Made by a program: the position numbers and the translations under genes
Assembly (NCBI RefSeq): GCF_022539665.2
Contig: NC_081333.1
Coordinates: 4,154,001-4,218,000 of the forward strand
Source: Daphnia carinata
Taxonomy: Eukaryota; Arthropoda; Branchiopoda; Diplostraca; Daphniidae
Direction of reading: 5' to 3'
DNA length: 64,000 bases
In this document: positions 12,071 to 23,246 of the stretch, piece after piece
Layout of the letters: every line of letters starts with the position of its first letter
Numbering within the stretch: position 1 is the first letter of the stretch
The notes under the pieces: generated by a model
What the model saw: the letters and a program-made list of their open reading frames with translations, nothing else
The model's database searches: none
Told to the model about the DNA's origin: nothing

Positions 12071-15000
12071 GTGAGCCCCGGTATCACAACACGCAAAAAT
12101 AACAGACGCGTTAAGTGAACGCAACTATAAACCGAACTGATTGAACGATTGAAACGATCTAAAAATCGCAGTTGTGCGGTTTGACTGAGCTCGAGACGCC
12201 ACCACCGCGGCCGACACCACCACCCATGTCAATCCCGGTAGAATGACGTCATACAAGACGTGTCTTGTGGCAATGCAAGAGAAGCGAGGAGGGGGGGAAG
12301 GGCTCGCAACGGTGGGTGGTGGTCGCCGGACAGACTCTGCACACACACACACACATGTACAAAAACAAAATGCAGGAAGAGGTTTTCTTTGGCTTGTTAC
12401 GAAAGGAAATGGAACAACCTAGAACACACGAAGCAACAACAATATTAACAACAACCCACTTTCAAAAGGCGAGAATATAAGAGAAAGAGAGAGAGAGATG
12501 AAGCACAGCAACGTCGATGTTGCTCCATACGCTAGCGGAGACTGGAACTGTGTGAGCCCTTGACAGGACCATAATTGGCGCTGCCGGAGCTCTCCTCCTT
12601 CTTGTTTCTCTTGCCATAAGAGGCGGACGATATATAGAAAAGAAATAAACGTAGTCTCTCCCAACTCCCTCCCTCAAGGTCGGCACTTTTTTTTTTTTTT
12701 TTCATGTGTGTGTGTGTGTGTGATGCGTTTTGGGAAGTTTTTTTTTTTTTTTTTTTGAGCGCATGGATGTGTGTATGTTTATGCGGGAGGTCGAATCTTC
12801 GGGAGAGAGAGAGGATTCAATGAGGTACCGGGACGAGCATCCCAAGTCCTCCCCCCCCCTTCTTCAGTGTGTGTTAGAATATTTTTTGAACGGGACTCTC
12901 TCGGCGAAAGACGAACAAGAAGGCGATGAGGGGAGGAGGAATGTGCTGCAGCAGCTCTTAACAGGTACAACGCCAGAGGGCAAACGTCTTATAAAAATAT
13001 AATCCCCTTCTCTCTCTCTCTCTCTCTCTCGGTCGGTTTTTCTTTCTTTCTTTCTCTTGTGCGTGTTATATTCAACCCACTTTATACCACCTTCTGTATT
13101 CGTATAGGACCTTTTTCCTACTCGCTCGGTCGTCGGGGGGGAATGGCGAATGACGCATCATCAGGTAAAGGTGGGCTAGCAAAGATGGTGACGTGATCGG
13201 ACGTCTTCCCATTTTAAATAAAAAGAAAAGAAAAAAGACGAACGCACAGGTTTTTGTCATTTGAGCGACCGGTTTTTCTGGTTGCAGACCGACATTATGT
13301 CGACATTATTTCCTCGTCTTATCAGCTCGTTAGTCTTTTTCTGGGGGGGGGGGGGGGGAAGGGAATTACAAGTTTGAAAACGAGACACACAGCGAGAAAG
13401 ACATGACCAATATTGAACAAGAAAAACAAATCAAAAATGGAAATTGGAAAACTGGGGTGGGATGTATCAACGTCAAATGCATTTGTTATCGGCGAACTGC
13501 CTAATTAGTTTCGCTATTGGTTGGGGCGTCTTTATAGTTAACTAGCCATTACGTGCAACATCGCCCTTTTTTTTTTTTTTTTTTTTTTTTGGCAACACTT
13601 TTTATCGATTCTTTATTTTTTACTGTTGGGAGCAGCGTATTCAGGGTATTTTGTTTATGATATTCCCTCCCCCCCCCTTTTTTTTTTCCTGAAATGGCAA
13701 CGTTTCGTGAAAAATATACGACGATGCTAAAAGAAGATGTATATCTCTTCGGGAGACGAGAAAAATATCCGCACACATAAAAAAAAAAAAAATAAGCAGC
13801 CGGAATTTTAAGACCTTGATGGAACATCCGCACGAGAGATAGGCAGTAAAAATATAACGTTATGCTTTTTACTTGTAAGAAGTTTTGTGCAGATATTTCT
13901 TAATCATAGTATCTCTATACGCAAAGAGGTTTGGAATCATACCTCTATTGTGTGTCCATCTTGGCTTTGTGGAAAAAGATGGAACTAATCTGCGATGTGG
14001 CAAAATTGCAAAACAAATATGGCCATTCGCCATTTAGAAATTTCGCCAGCCAAGTGTGCATTTGCATATTAGGCAGCTTATGCACACATAGATTCAGCGG
14101 GCGGGAGAATGTACACACGCGGGATTTTGGCATTGCATCATTGGTTTATTTGATATTACCATATTCGCTGGCGCCGATCTGACGAAAAGAAGAAGACAAA
14201 AAAAAAAAAAAACACTCATATTTGTTAACTTGAAACGATCAAATCCATATCGCCATTGGGGCATCCCATAAAAGGCTGGAGATTTGAATGCAAGTATTGA
14301 ATATGATTACCAAGATTTCTTTTAAATCTGTGCTGAACTCATTACGGCTACCATGCACAGTTGCACCAACATCCCTTTCATAGTTCTATGCAAATTCCGT
14401 GCTGAAGAAATATCCCTACAATTAAGAAATGATGCTGTTCTCCCATTTTAACCTTTGGACGAAGTGCGTGAAAAACAGGCGGTTGAAAAGGTGTTAAACA
14501 AACACGTTATTTAGCCAAACAAACGTTGGAGGTTTTTAAAAAAAAAAAGGAACTGCCAAATTCCCGTTTTTCCCCCTTTCATTATCAAAACAAAAAAAAA
14601 TCCATCATGTCGTTTCGCCTAACTGCGTGGAAAGAAAAATAACTGAAGGGCAAGAAAAAGGAGGAGTTAACGACATTTCTGGCCGAATGCGCACGCACGC
14701 GATTTTAGATGCAACTTGACGTATCTCTCAGAGCGGGAACACAACGGTTAAAAACACGAGGAATCGCAGTGGGCACTGACTTCTGCATAACCTTGTTTTC
14801 GTCTCCTTGTTTTTTGGACGGTATGACAAAAAGATTTTGACTTACCTCTTTTTGATAACGAATCACGGTGAAAAAAAAACAGATGGTTGAACAACGTCAA
14901 CGATGCGCACAAAAAAAGTCTAGAGGAAAAACACGACGTAAGCAAACGATATCGGGTTGTTATTGCAGAGATAAAGTCGACATGCTTTCAATGGCTGCCA

Positions 15001-18000
15001 TCAGATAAATGCGGTCGTCGAACAGGTGTTCACCATCTACCGGCTGTTTGGCGAAGCGCATGCCTTGCGTTGCTATCATCACCTAGCGATCTTGGGCGTA
15101 ACTGCACGATTCGCGTTGATGCTCAAGAATTTGATTGGACTTATCGTGAAATCATTAGACAGTTGATCGAATTCGAGATGAAAGGCTGGTAGGATAGCGG
15201 TCCTGTTGCAAGAATTTCCTTTGATGATAAAATTTTTTTTTAACAAGACATGTTGACCGTAATCTGCCAAAATTCGGGAAATAATGATGTCTGCTAGTTA
15301 AGAATTCCCAATTTTTTGTTTTCCCGTATGGGCCCGATAAAGCGACCAAGATTGTTAACCTCGTTAGTTGCCATGTAACATCGTTAGGCTTTTGCTGATA
15401 AACACGCAACCTGTTCCAAGGTCAAAATGAGCCATGTCCAATAAAAGCACATGAAATCCGTTTTGAAGACAAAAAAAAAAAAGAAAAGTATGGCAAGACA
15501 AATTTATTGAATGCGGGCCTCACAAAAAAAAAGGCCAACCAATAAAACATAAATGGCAAATCGGTTTAGTACAAGGACACTGTCAGATGTTATGTTCTCT
15601 TGGTAGATAAAATCCTATGCTCGTTATCCGATTTTACTCCAACAAACTCCACACGGATCTCGTATGAAAGCGAAAACTTCGCGATTGGCAACCAAAGCGC
15701 CGATGTATTGCCAAGCAGCAATTTCACCTGAAGAAATCAAGTTAGAAAAAAAAAAACACATTAAATAGCGGTTTTCGTACATGCAGCTGCATTGATGTGC
15801 AAGGTACGACGCGTACCTCTTTTTGGCAGCGCACAGCACATTTCGCCGCCATTAATTTAAGTAGATGTCAAAGGCATTGGCTTTCCGTTTCTCCGCCATC
15901 GTTTTCGCTACAAGCGAAAAGAGCGGACAGAATGTACCCAGCTAATTTGAATAATAGCTTGATTACCGTGTGGTGACACACTTTTGTTTTTTTTTTTCGT
16001 TAAGAGAAGAAACAAAACTTTCATCCTTGGCTATTAACGTATATAATTGTTTCTTTTTGCCAAAAAAAGAATTACAAAATAAATGCTGCGGTTTGGGTGT
16101 TTAAACCCAGAGATTTCTACATTAGCCTTTTAGCTGTTTTTACTTTATTTGCTTTGTACGCGATAAGCCACATGACTATATTTCGAAACATTTGCATATA
16201 CGTCGTACAATGGCGAAAGTTGTTGACATTAAACGCAACATCGGGTTTAACGGACATCGGAAAAAAAAAAGAATTAAAAATTATTTAGTTAAAAAAAAAT
16301 GATATTTGCAAAACGAATTGGGGATGTTCAAAAAAAAATTTATCGAACGGACCGCCAAGAATAATTCAACATGTAAACACGGTAAGCGATCTTTCAACGT
16401 CAGCGACGACAAGTTGAGGATGACGTGAAAGAATAGCGACACGCGGATCGATCGCTCGTGACATCAGCGACTATATAGTAATAGGGTATTGCTCATTTTT
16501 TCACGCTACCGAACGACTTGGTCTACTACCGGTGACAAGAATATAAATGAAACCTACGACAATAAAATGGAATGTATCAACAAAAAAATTAGAAAACATT
16601 TTTTCTTTTTTGCTCGCAGAGTTCTTGATGGACATTGGCAACAGCAATGCCATTGATGGTCCTCAACGAGAATCCCGTCTTGTTATGGGCGTTCCTTGAG
16701 AAGTTTCGGCTTTCACTCATGCAGTAGCTTTTTGCGAAGTAGAAGCCGTTTGTTATTTTTGTGACGTCGATGTGCTCGACACACACACAGACACACACAT
16801 ACTCACTCGCGTAGTTCGTTGAATTATAATTCAAAACTTCCCGCTCCGGACGGATCGCTTTAGAGAAAATGTGTGGCCTACGTGACTAAGGTCACGTCAT
16901 CCCTGGCTGATAATCATCTATAAGGATGAACTGCTGGTGCCGTTCCAGCAGGTTTCAGCCTCTAAAAATCAGAGAAATCTAGGTTATCGGACAGAACCCT
17001 GGCCAATCAGAGGGAAAAAAGGGAAGTTCTTGTCTCGGCTTTTCTACACATGTTTTTTTATTAGTTTTCTACACGACTTGAGGAGTTTTTTTTTTTTTAA
17101 ATTGAATTTACTGTATTTTTTTTTGTTTTGAAGCGGATTGGATAGATACGTTTATCTTTCATTTTTTCTTTGGTTTCGTGCCAGTCATAAACTACACGAG
17201 TTTACAGAATCAAAAGATCTCGAATTACAGCCAAGTTTTGTTTACGATCAATGTACACCTGACGTGTGTTACAGCATTTATACTACGTAACCGTTTTCAT
17301 TGACATAGAAAACCCAAAATGCTGTCTTATAAATCCATGCTGTATCCAAGTGTACAATTATGATTTTCAATAAAACTATTTGGCGAAGAGATATGAATTG
17401 GCGAAGAGTCTTATATGCTCACCTGATGCAAGTGTAAAGTACGTAGAGCATTTAAGAGGCCAAATGTGAAAGTGGAGATATGTCAGAAAGAGAGAGGAGG
17501 ACAAAAACACGTAGAACGAAATGAACCGAAAGAAAATGTAGAATATCTATAAGGGACGTTCATCAGTGACGCAGGTAAATAAGGGTACGCTGCGTAGATG
17601 TTGCCTAATCCGATCAAAATCTGATCGAGCGAAAGGTGCAAGTGAACGGCAGTCATCAACTTCTCGTTACGGACGTTGCGTAGCGCTTGCTACCTCACAC
17701 AAACCTGCTCAGCTTTCACTCTCTATAGGAAATTCATTCCGACGGCATCTGCACACGGTTCTATAACGTAAACACACCTAGACTTCTAATAGCAGCTAAC
17801 CTTTCGTGTAGCCACCTCCCCCTTTTTTTTCTTCTTTACTTCGTTTGCCTTTAAATAGCAGGGCAGTGTTCCAGCGCCGGTATCAGTGAGTATCCAACAG
17901 CCAGCCAGTTCATGTGAGGCAAATCTTTGTTGTTCTTTTTGTTTTGTTTGGCTTTTTGGACTGGATTGCAAAAGCCGTTCCAAGAAGGATCGCTAAATTC

Positions 18001-18103
18001 ATCCAAAAGACATTGTTTTTTTTTAGTGTTCTTTTCGAGTAATTTTCTTTTCACGTTGGAGGGCTCCAATCAAACGCCGAGGAGGGCAGCAGAAGTTGGA
18101 ATA
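12071..18103. other. Intergenic or upstream region without a firm gene
   Basis: This region lies upstream of both the large minus-strand gene and the plus-strand 63-codon gene, so it should hold promoters and 5' untranslated exons. It has a (TC)n run at about 13009-13031, a G16 tract near 13343, and long T and A runs. A strong-looking minus-strand donor (GAG|GTAAGT) sits near 14845, but no open exon precedes it. A possible alternative first exon at 15852-15817 is listed separately. Nothing else is convincing. Confidence 0.5.
15817..15852 (-). other. Candidate alternative first coding exon of the large minus-strand gene
   Basis: A 12-codon open exon starts with ATG and ends in GAG|GTACGC, a reasonable donor in phase 0. 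That is the phase needed by the acceptor at 11043 of the large gene. It would give the protein a different N-terminus (MAAKCAVRCQKE). The evidence is only phase and donor quality, so chance is quite possible. Confidence 0.2.
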
Positions 18104-18379
18104 ATGGAAGCTATCTTGGAATCCAACAAGTCCCTCTGGAAGCGCACTGGAAACATGGCTCTTGTCGTCGTCGGTGCCCTCTCGATTTTCCTTGCTTCGG
18201 TAGAAGAAGTCCATCTGTATGTCCCACCCAACCCCACCCCCCAAAAAATGAATTTTTACTTTTCAAATTCAATTTTTAATGCTATTTATTTACTTCAAAG
18301 GGATTTAGAACAATTCTGGACAGATCTAGGTGTGCCATCTCTGCTGCAGCGCATCTTACCTTACGTAGCGGCTGGTTAG
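18104..18379 (+). CDS. 63-aa single-helix membrane protein, possibly a relic of a FAXDC2-like gene
   Basis: Two exons, 18104-18216 and 18301-18379, are joined by an 84-nt GT-AG intron in phase 2. The product has one hydrophobic helix (about residues 18-33) followed by an amphipathic tail with DLEQFWTDLGVP and a stop codon. The basic residues before the helix and the aromatic FW motif after it faintly resemble the N-terminus of FAXDC2-type hydroxylases, two intact copies of which start 1.8 kb downstream on the same strand. It may be the remnant of a third tandem copy, a real microprotein, or chance. The reading frame is intact and the splice sites are good; function is unknown. Confidence 0.45.
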   Translation: MEAILESNKSLWKRTGNMALVVVGALSIFLASVEEVHLYVPPNPTPQKMNFYFSNSIFNAIYLLQRDLEQFWTDLGVPSLLQRILPYVAAG

Positions 18380-19895
18380 ATTCAATGTTTAAAAACCCCG
18401 CGGATGATACCAAAACACACCTTTTAAAATGCTTATTAGAAAATCATGGTGATATTCATTCTTTGGCCAAAAACGAATAGTTTAAAAATGACGAACGAAA
18501 ATACAGCTCTTATATTTTACGACAACTTTCGTTGTTATCATTCCATACAGCGTGTTTCATTTTGGTTGCGAAGTTGATTGAACTTGAACGCGGATACGTG
18601 AAACAACAATCGAAGGCGTTTTCTCTTTTTGTTTTCCTTTCGACAATCATAATGTGTCGAATCACGAAACACCAATTAAATAATGGTAATAATGTACGTC
18701 ATCCCGGCGACAGGTGTTGCAACGGATATGCATCTTGTTATTCTCTCAAGCACGCATTCTAAACGCCAGTTTCTCTTTCGAAACGTAAAAAATATATTTC
18801 TTTTTAACACCACAGCTCGGAAGGACCGCAAACATGATTCGTGGAAAACTATTTGAGACGGATGGCTCTTGAAACATGATGGATTATTCTTGCTAAACCG
18901 ACCACCAATGCTGAATTTTTTTTTCTTTTTTAAATTAACAATTACGTGAATAAAATCTGAGATCTATGCGTGTGGATTTTCTAGCTGTTTGCTAATAGAC
19001 TTTTGCTTTCGGTATTCCGCAATTCCTTAGACATCCGGTGGCAGACATTAAAGGATTGAGCAACGTGTTTGTGTGCATACAATTTTTGAAAGACGTTCTT
19101 GTTCTCCGAAAATATTTTCACCAAACATTTATCATCGTTGACCGCATTCCTTCCGGCTCCCACACACACGTCGGTTTTTCACGAAAATTTTTAGGCCGGA
19201 ACGGCGCGTACCGACAATGTTCAAAGAAGCTTTTACGTTCCCGAAAATCGGTTGGAATTAGTTACAAACACAACTGTATTTAGTAAAGACATGCAATGCA
19301 ATGGTTGGACGGGGAAATAAGGAAAATAACATAATCTAAAAACAAAGACTACGTTGCCAATTTCCTTTATATGGATATTGAGTTTCCAATCGCGAGAGCG
19401 AGACGTCTGCACACATTAAGACTGGCGGTAGATGACATGTCGTGATTGTCAAAATAAGAAAAAGCTCGAGGGGAGTAGTAAAAAGTCCCGAAGAAATTGT
19501 GTTATTGTGTTAGCGTCTCGTTCTTTTCTATTTATCTTGTACAGTTCCTCTCTTTCGAGCTACGGTTTGGCATTGGCACTGTTTAATATTATGCAGATTT
19601 CACTGGCCAAATGTTCAAGAAGAATCCCATATAGAAATCAGGCAAAGACAACTCAGGTGTCTATGTCCTTTAGCCCTCCCCTTTGACCTCAATGTGTGTA
19701 GGAAATACCTTAACAAGAACAAAATAGATAGACCGTCACCGTTACTAGCAATATACCCTTTAATACTGCCCTGAGGAGACGTAGACCAAACTTAAGGCAG
19801 GTCTATAGCAACGGCCATTGAGCTTGCAGACTCATCTGTACCCCATTTCAGTTTGGGCTTTAGTCCCATGGCCCACACTTCCTGACTCTTCCGAA
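18380..19895. other. Intergenic stretch, no gene seen
   Basis: This separates the 63-codon gene from the first FAXDC2-like gene. Only short unsupported open frames are present. The last 150 nt probably contain the promoter of the downstream gene. Confidence 0.5.
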
Positions 19896-21114
19896 ATGAA
19901 AAACGGTTCGTTTTCATCGAATTTCAGTGAAAAATGGCAAATATTCTACGGTATTGTTCCACTAGTTCTCCTCGGCGTGGGTATTCCGCCATTGTGAGTT
20001 AAATTTCGGACTTAAAACAAAATACCAATTTGTTTGTTATCGTATCACTTGGCCTTCTTCACTCAACTTCTTGTTTGGATGTCCGTTATATACAGGACTC
20101 GTGTGGCGAACGGGTGGAACAGCCTTGGATTACAGATGCAATCTCGTTGGGAGAGAACCCTCGATTTAATAGGAGACGACAGTTTCTATCTCTACGTTTA
20201 CGGTATTTTATTCAATGACATAATCAATCGATTTTTTTAATGAATGAAAGGGGGAAAACAGGCATGAACGTGTGGAATATTATTTTGTACTGGTCTGTCG
20301 GACTGACCTACTTAATGGCCGAGACCAGTGCTTGGCCAAAATGGCTCCATCGTTACAAAGTACAACCGACAGCCGTCATCAATAAGAAACGCCTTTACTC
20401 GGTATCTTTTGTTTGTTTTACTTATACAAACACACCCTTTTTTTATACATAACGGACGATGTTTTGCTTTTCAATGAATGGCAGTTGATTACGGTCAACC
20501 TGTTCAATCAGCTTTTCGTGGCCGTTCCGTTCTCAATCTTCGGCTACTACGTACTGAAATTTCAAGGAATTTCACCCCCAATTCGAGAATTGCCAACATT
20601 TTTGCGCTTAATCACCACATTTGCCATCCTCATATCAATTCAAGAAATTGTAGCGTATTACACCCATCGGTAATAACAAGCGCAAATCATCAAAATTCCT
20701 CACTTATATTTTCTTCAAACTTTTAACAGGATGTTCCATCACCGATTGCTTTACAAATGGACTCACAAATGGCATCACGAGTGGACGGCTCCCATAGCCT
20801 TGTCTTCCTATTACAATCATCCATTGGATCACCTGATTGGCAACATATTGCCATCCACTTTGGGTTTATCGTTGACGAACGCCCATTTTTTCACGTCTTG
20901 GCTGTGGTTGACCTGGGCGACTCTTCGTACACTGTCGGATCACAGCGGCTATCACGTGCTGCCATTTCTCTCCCCAAGACGTCACGATTTCCATCATCTG
21001 AAATTTACAGAATGTTTCGGTGTTTGGGGACCCATGGATTACCTGCACGGCACGGAGACACTCTTTCGCGCTAGTCTATTAGCTCTAACCGAAACGGCTA
21101 AGAAAAAGCGCTGA
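19896..21114 (+). CDS. FAXDC2-like fatty acid hydroxylase superfamily protein, tandem copy 1 (304 aa)
   Basis: Five exons: 19896-19993, 20096-20202, 20262-20401, 20485-20669 and 20730-21114. The protein is a multi-pass, probably endoplasmic-reticulum, membrane di-iron enzyme of the fatty acid hydroxylase/sterol desaturase superfamily. The histidine boxes are present: HRMFH followed by HKWHH near residues 176-190, DHSGYH further on, and a complete third box HDFHH before LKFTECFG. The C-terminal LHGTETLFR motif also matches human FAXDC2 as I remember it. Four hydrophobic segments precede the boxes. The family hydroxylates or desaturates lipids with O2 and reduced cytochrome b5; the substrate here is unknown. 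A polyadenylation signal lies at 21170. Copy 2 follows 0.85 kb downstream with identical lengths for exons 1-4. Confidence 0.9.
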
Positions 21115-21961
21115 CAATACGAGCTTATATTCAACCAATTAAAATTTACCTACTGTACAATGAAAAACGAATAAAACATTTAATTTGTATTTTTTTTTTA
21201 TTCTGTCTGAGATTTGTGGGTTTTTTTCGATGATTTTTTTCAAACTTGAGCGACAAATGGTGTTTCACGTATAATGACAAGAGTGTTTTCTAAGTGATAT
21301 GGCAATAACAGGAATTCAGTTGTTAAGCCACTCGTCGCCATCATCAGCTGTTAGCGTTGATGATAGTAGTTGTACGTGGATATCAATTATTTGCCCATGT
21401 TGTTTCGTTATCTAAATGGGTAAGAAAAAAAATGAGTTCTATCAACCCTACAAAGTTGGATGGAACTAGAAATTATACGGTTAATCGTTCTGCAACAAAT
21501 GCAAATCAAAGGGATCTCGATGAACAGACCTGCCAGACTGCATTACGAAAATTGGCGTAGATTTCAAGGAATTGGATACGGGAAATTGTGTTTGTATGTC
21601 AACGTTCTGTTTCTTCTTATCGCACAGTTCCTATGCTTCAATTTCAACGAAGCAATACAGGTTTAGGATTTGACTTGTTTCATACTCGTAAGATTTCTAT
21701 TCAATTCTTTTGTTTGTCCGAAAGCTTCCAGCACAACGACGGGCATCAAGCGCGTTTCACCTCCGTCGCCCCGTTGGCCGTAACGTGTGGAAAACAAGAC
21801 AAACGACATGAACATCCTACCGTTGTATAAAAAAAAACATTCTTAAATAAGGGCAGAAATGCAATGTGAGATTTTTGAAGATTTTCGTCGTTTTAGAAAT
21901 GTCAGTCTAGGCTTCAATTCCGCAGGAGGCAGTTGACCGTTGATGATCACGTTCGTTCAAG
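21115..21961. other. Spacer between the two FAXDC2-like genes
   Basis: It holds the 3' end of copy 1 and presumably the promoter of copy 2. Open frames around 21460-21666 encode a short hydrophobic stretch, but no splice partner or family resemblance was found. Confidence 0.5.
21170..21175 (+). promoter_or_regulatory. AATAAA polyadenylation signal of FAXDC2-like copy 1
   Basis: The canonical hexamer lies 55 nt after the stop codon and is followed by a T-rich tract. Confidence 0.7.
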
Positions 21962-23131
21962 ATGAAACGCAGTTGGTTAACGTTGAATTCTAGTGACAAA
22001 TGGGGAGCTTTGCACGGTGTTGTCCCCCTTCTTCTTCTCTGCGTCGTTATTCCTTACTGGTGAGCTAAATGGTGTTTCGCCAGTAATTCATTTTAAAATG
22101 TTCACTTTCTGGATCGTTGTGACAGGAGTCACATTGAAAATGGGTGGGTCAACCTCGGAATACGGACGCAATCTCTTTGGGATCGAATGCTCGACACGAT
22201 TGGCGATGATACATTCAATCTCTACGTTTACGGTATTACATTTGGTACTTTATTTTTCAAAAGAAATAATTTGATTGCAAAGGTTAAGAAAAAAGGACTG
22301 AACAGCTGGACTTTTGTCTTGTACTGGTCCGTCGGGTTGGCCTTCTTATTCGCCGAGACTTGTGCTAGGCCACAGTGGCTGCTTCGATATAAAGTTCAAC
22401 CGAAGGCAACGGTCGATCGCAAACGTCTGTATTCGGTATCTATTATTTATTTAACATCCTAAACGTCGTTTATGTTTCAATTACAACTTTACCTATCTAA
22501 ATTACAGTTGGTTACGACCGTTCTGGTCAACCAGTTTTTTGTGATCCTCCCATTTTCAATCGTCAGCCACTACATACTATTATTTCGAGGAACCTTACCA
22601 CCAATCCGCGAAGTACCGACATTCCAACGATTCGTGATCATTTTTGCCATTCTTGTTACAACGCAAGAAGTCGTAGGTTATTACACGCACCGGTAATGAG
22701 ACAAAGGACAAAAACAATCAAAATACAACTATATCTAACAGTTCTTTGAAAATTCTTACAGGTTGTTCCATCACCGGCTGATTTACAAATGGACCCACAA
22801 ACTGCATCACCAATGGACGGCCCCCATAGCTTTGTCCGCCTATTACAATCGTCCATTAGATCACCTGATTGTCAACATGATGCCGGCCACCATAGGATTG
22901 CCGCTAACGAACGCCCATTTCTTCACGTCTTGGCTATGGTTGACGTGGGCGACTCTTCGGACTCTGTCGGATCACAGCGGTTATCACGTGCTGCCATTTC
23001 CGTCACCGAGACGTCGTGATTTCCATCACCAGAAATTCACAGAATGTTACGGTGTTTGGGGACCTCTGGATTACCTGCACGGCACGGAGACACTCTTTCG
23101 CGCAAGCAAAACAGCCAGTAAAAGCCAATAA
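21962..23131 (+). CDS. FAXDC2-like protein, tandem copy 2, third histidine box altered (299 aa)
   Basis: Five exons: 21962-22059, 22126-22232, 22296-22435, 22508-22692 and 22762-23131. The first four match copy 1 in length exactly (98, 107, 140 and 185 nt). The protein keeps the membrane segments, the first two histidine boxes (HRLFH and HKLHH) and DHSGYH. The third box reads RDFHH where copy 1 and human FAXDC2 have HDFHH: the codon is CGT in place of CAC. That His is expected to bind the di-iron centre, so activity may be reduced, lost or changed, even though the open frame, splice sites and rest of the protein look maintained. The acceptor of exon 3 is weak (purine-rich). It converges with the astacin gene 115 nt downstream. 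Confidence 0.88.
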
Positions 23132-23164
23132 TTATGTAAGACAGATATTGTCTACCACGCACAT

Positions 23165-23170
23165 TTTATT
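23165..23170 (-). promoter_or_regulatory. AATAAA polyadenylation signal of the astacin gene
   Basis: The minus-strand hexamer lies about 77 nt past the astacin stop codon, in the short gap shared with the convergent FAXDC2-like copy 2. Confidence 0.6.
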
Positions 23171-23246
23171 TCCTTAGCCAACATGTTGTAGTCAATCAAT
23201 TTTGCTACAATTATACCAAGAGAGCAAACGTTTTAATGTTAGCCCT

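Noticed and set aside
14887-15192. 101-codon plus-strand frame
   Set aside because: No domain, no good promoter or splice sites. It looks like a random open frame.
15624-15725. Minus-strand segment after a TTCTTCAG acceptor, joinable to the 15852-15817 exon
   Set aside because: It yields a short protein of about 59 residues with no recognisable feature. The splice is possible, but nothing supports it over chance.
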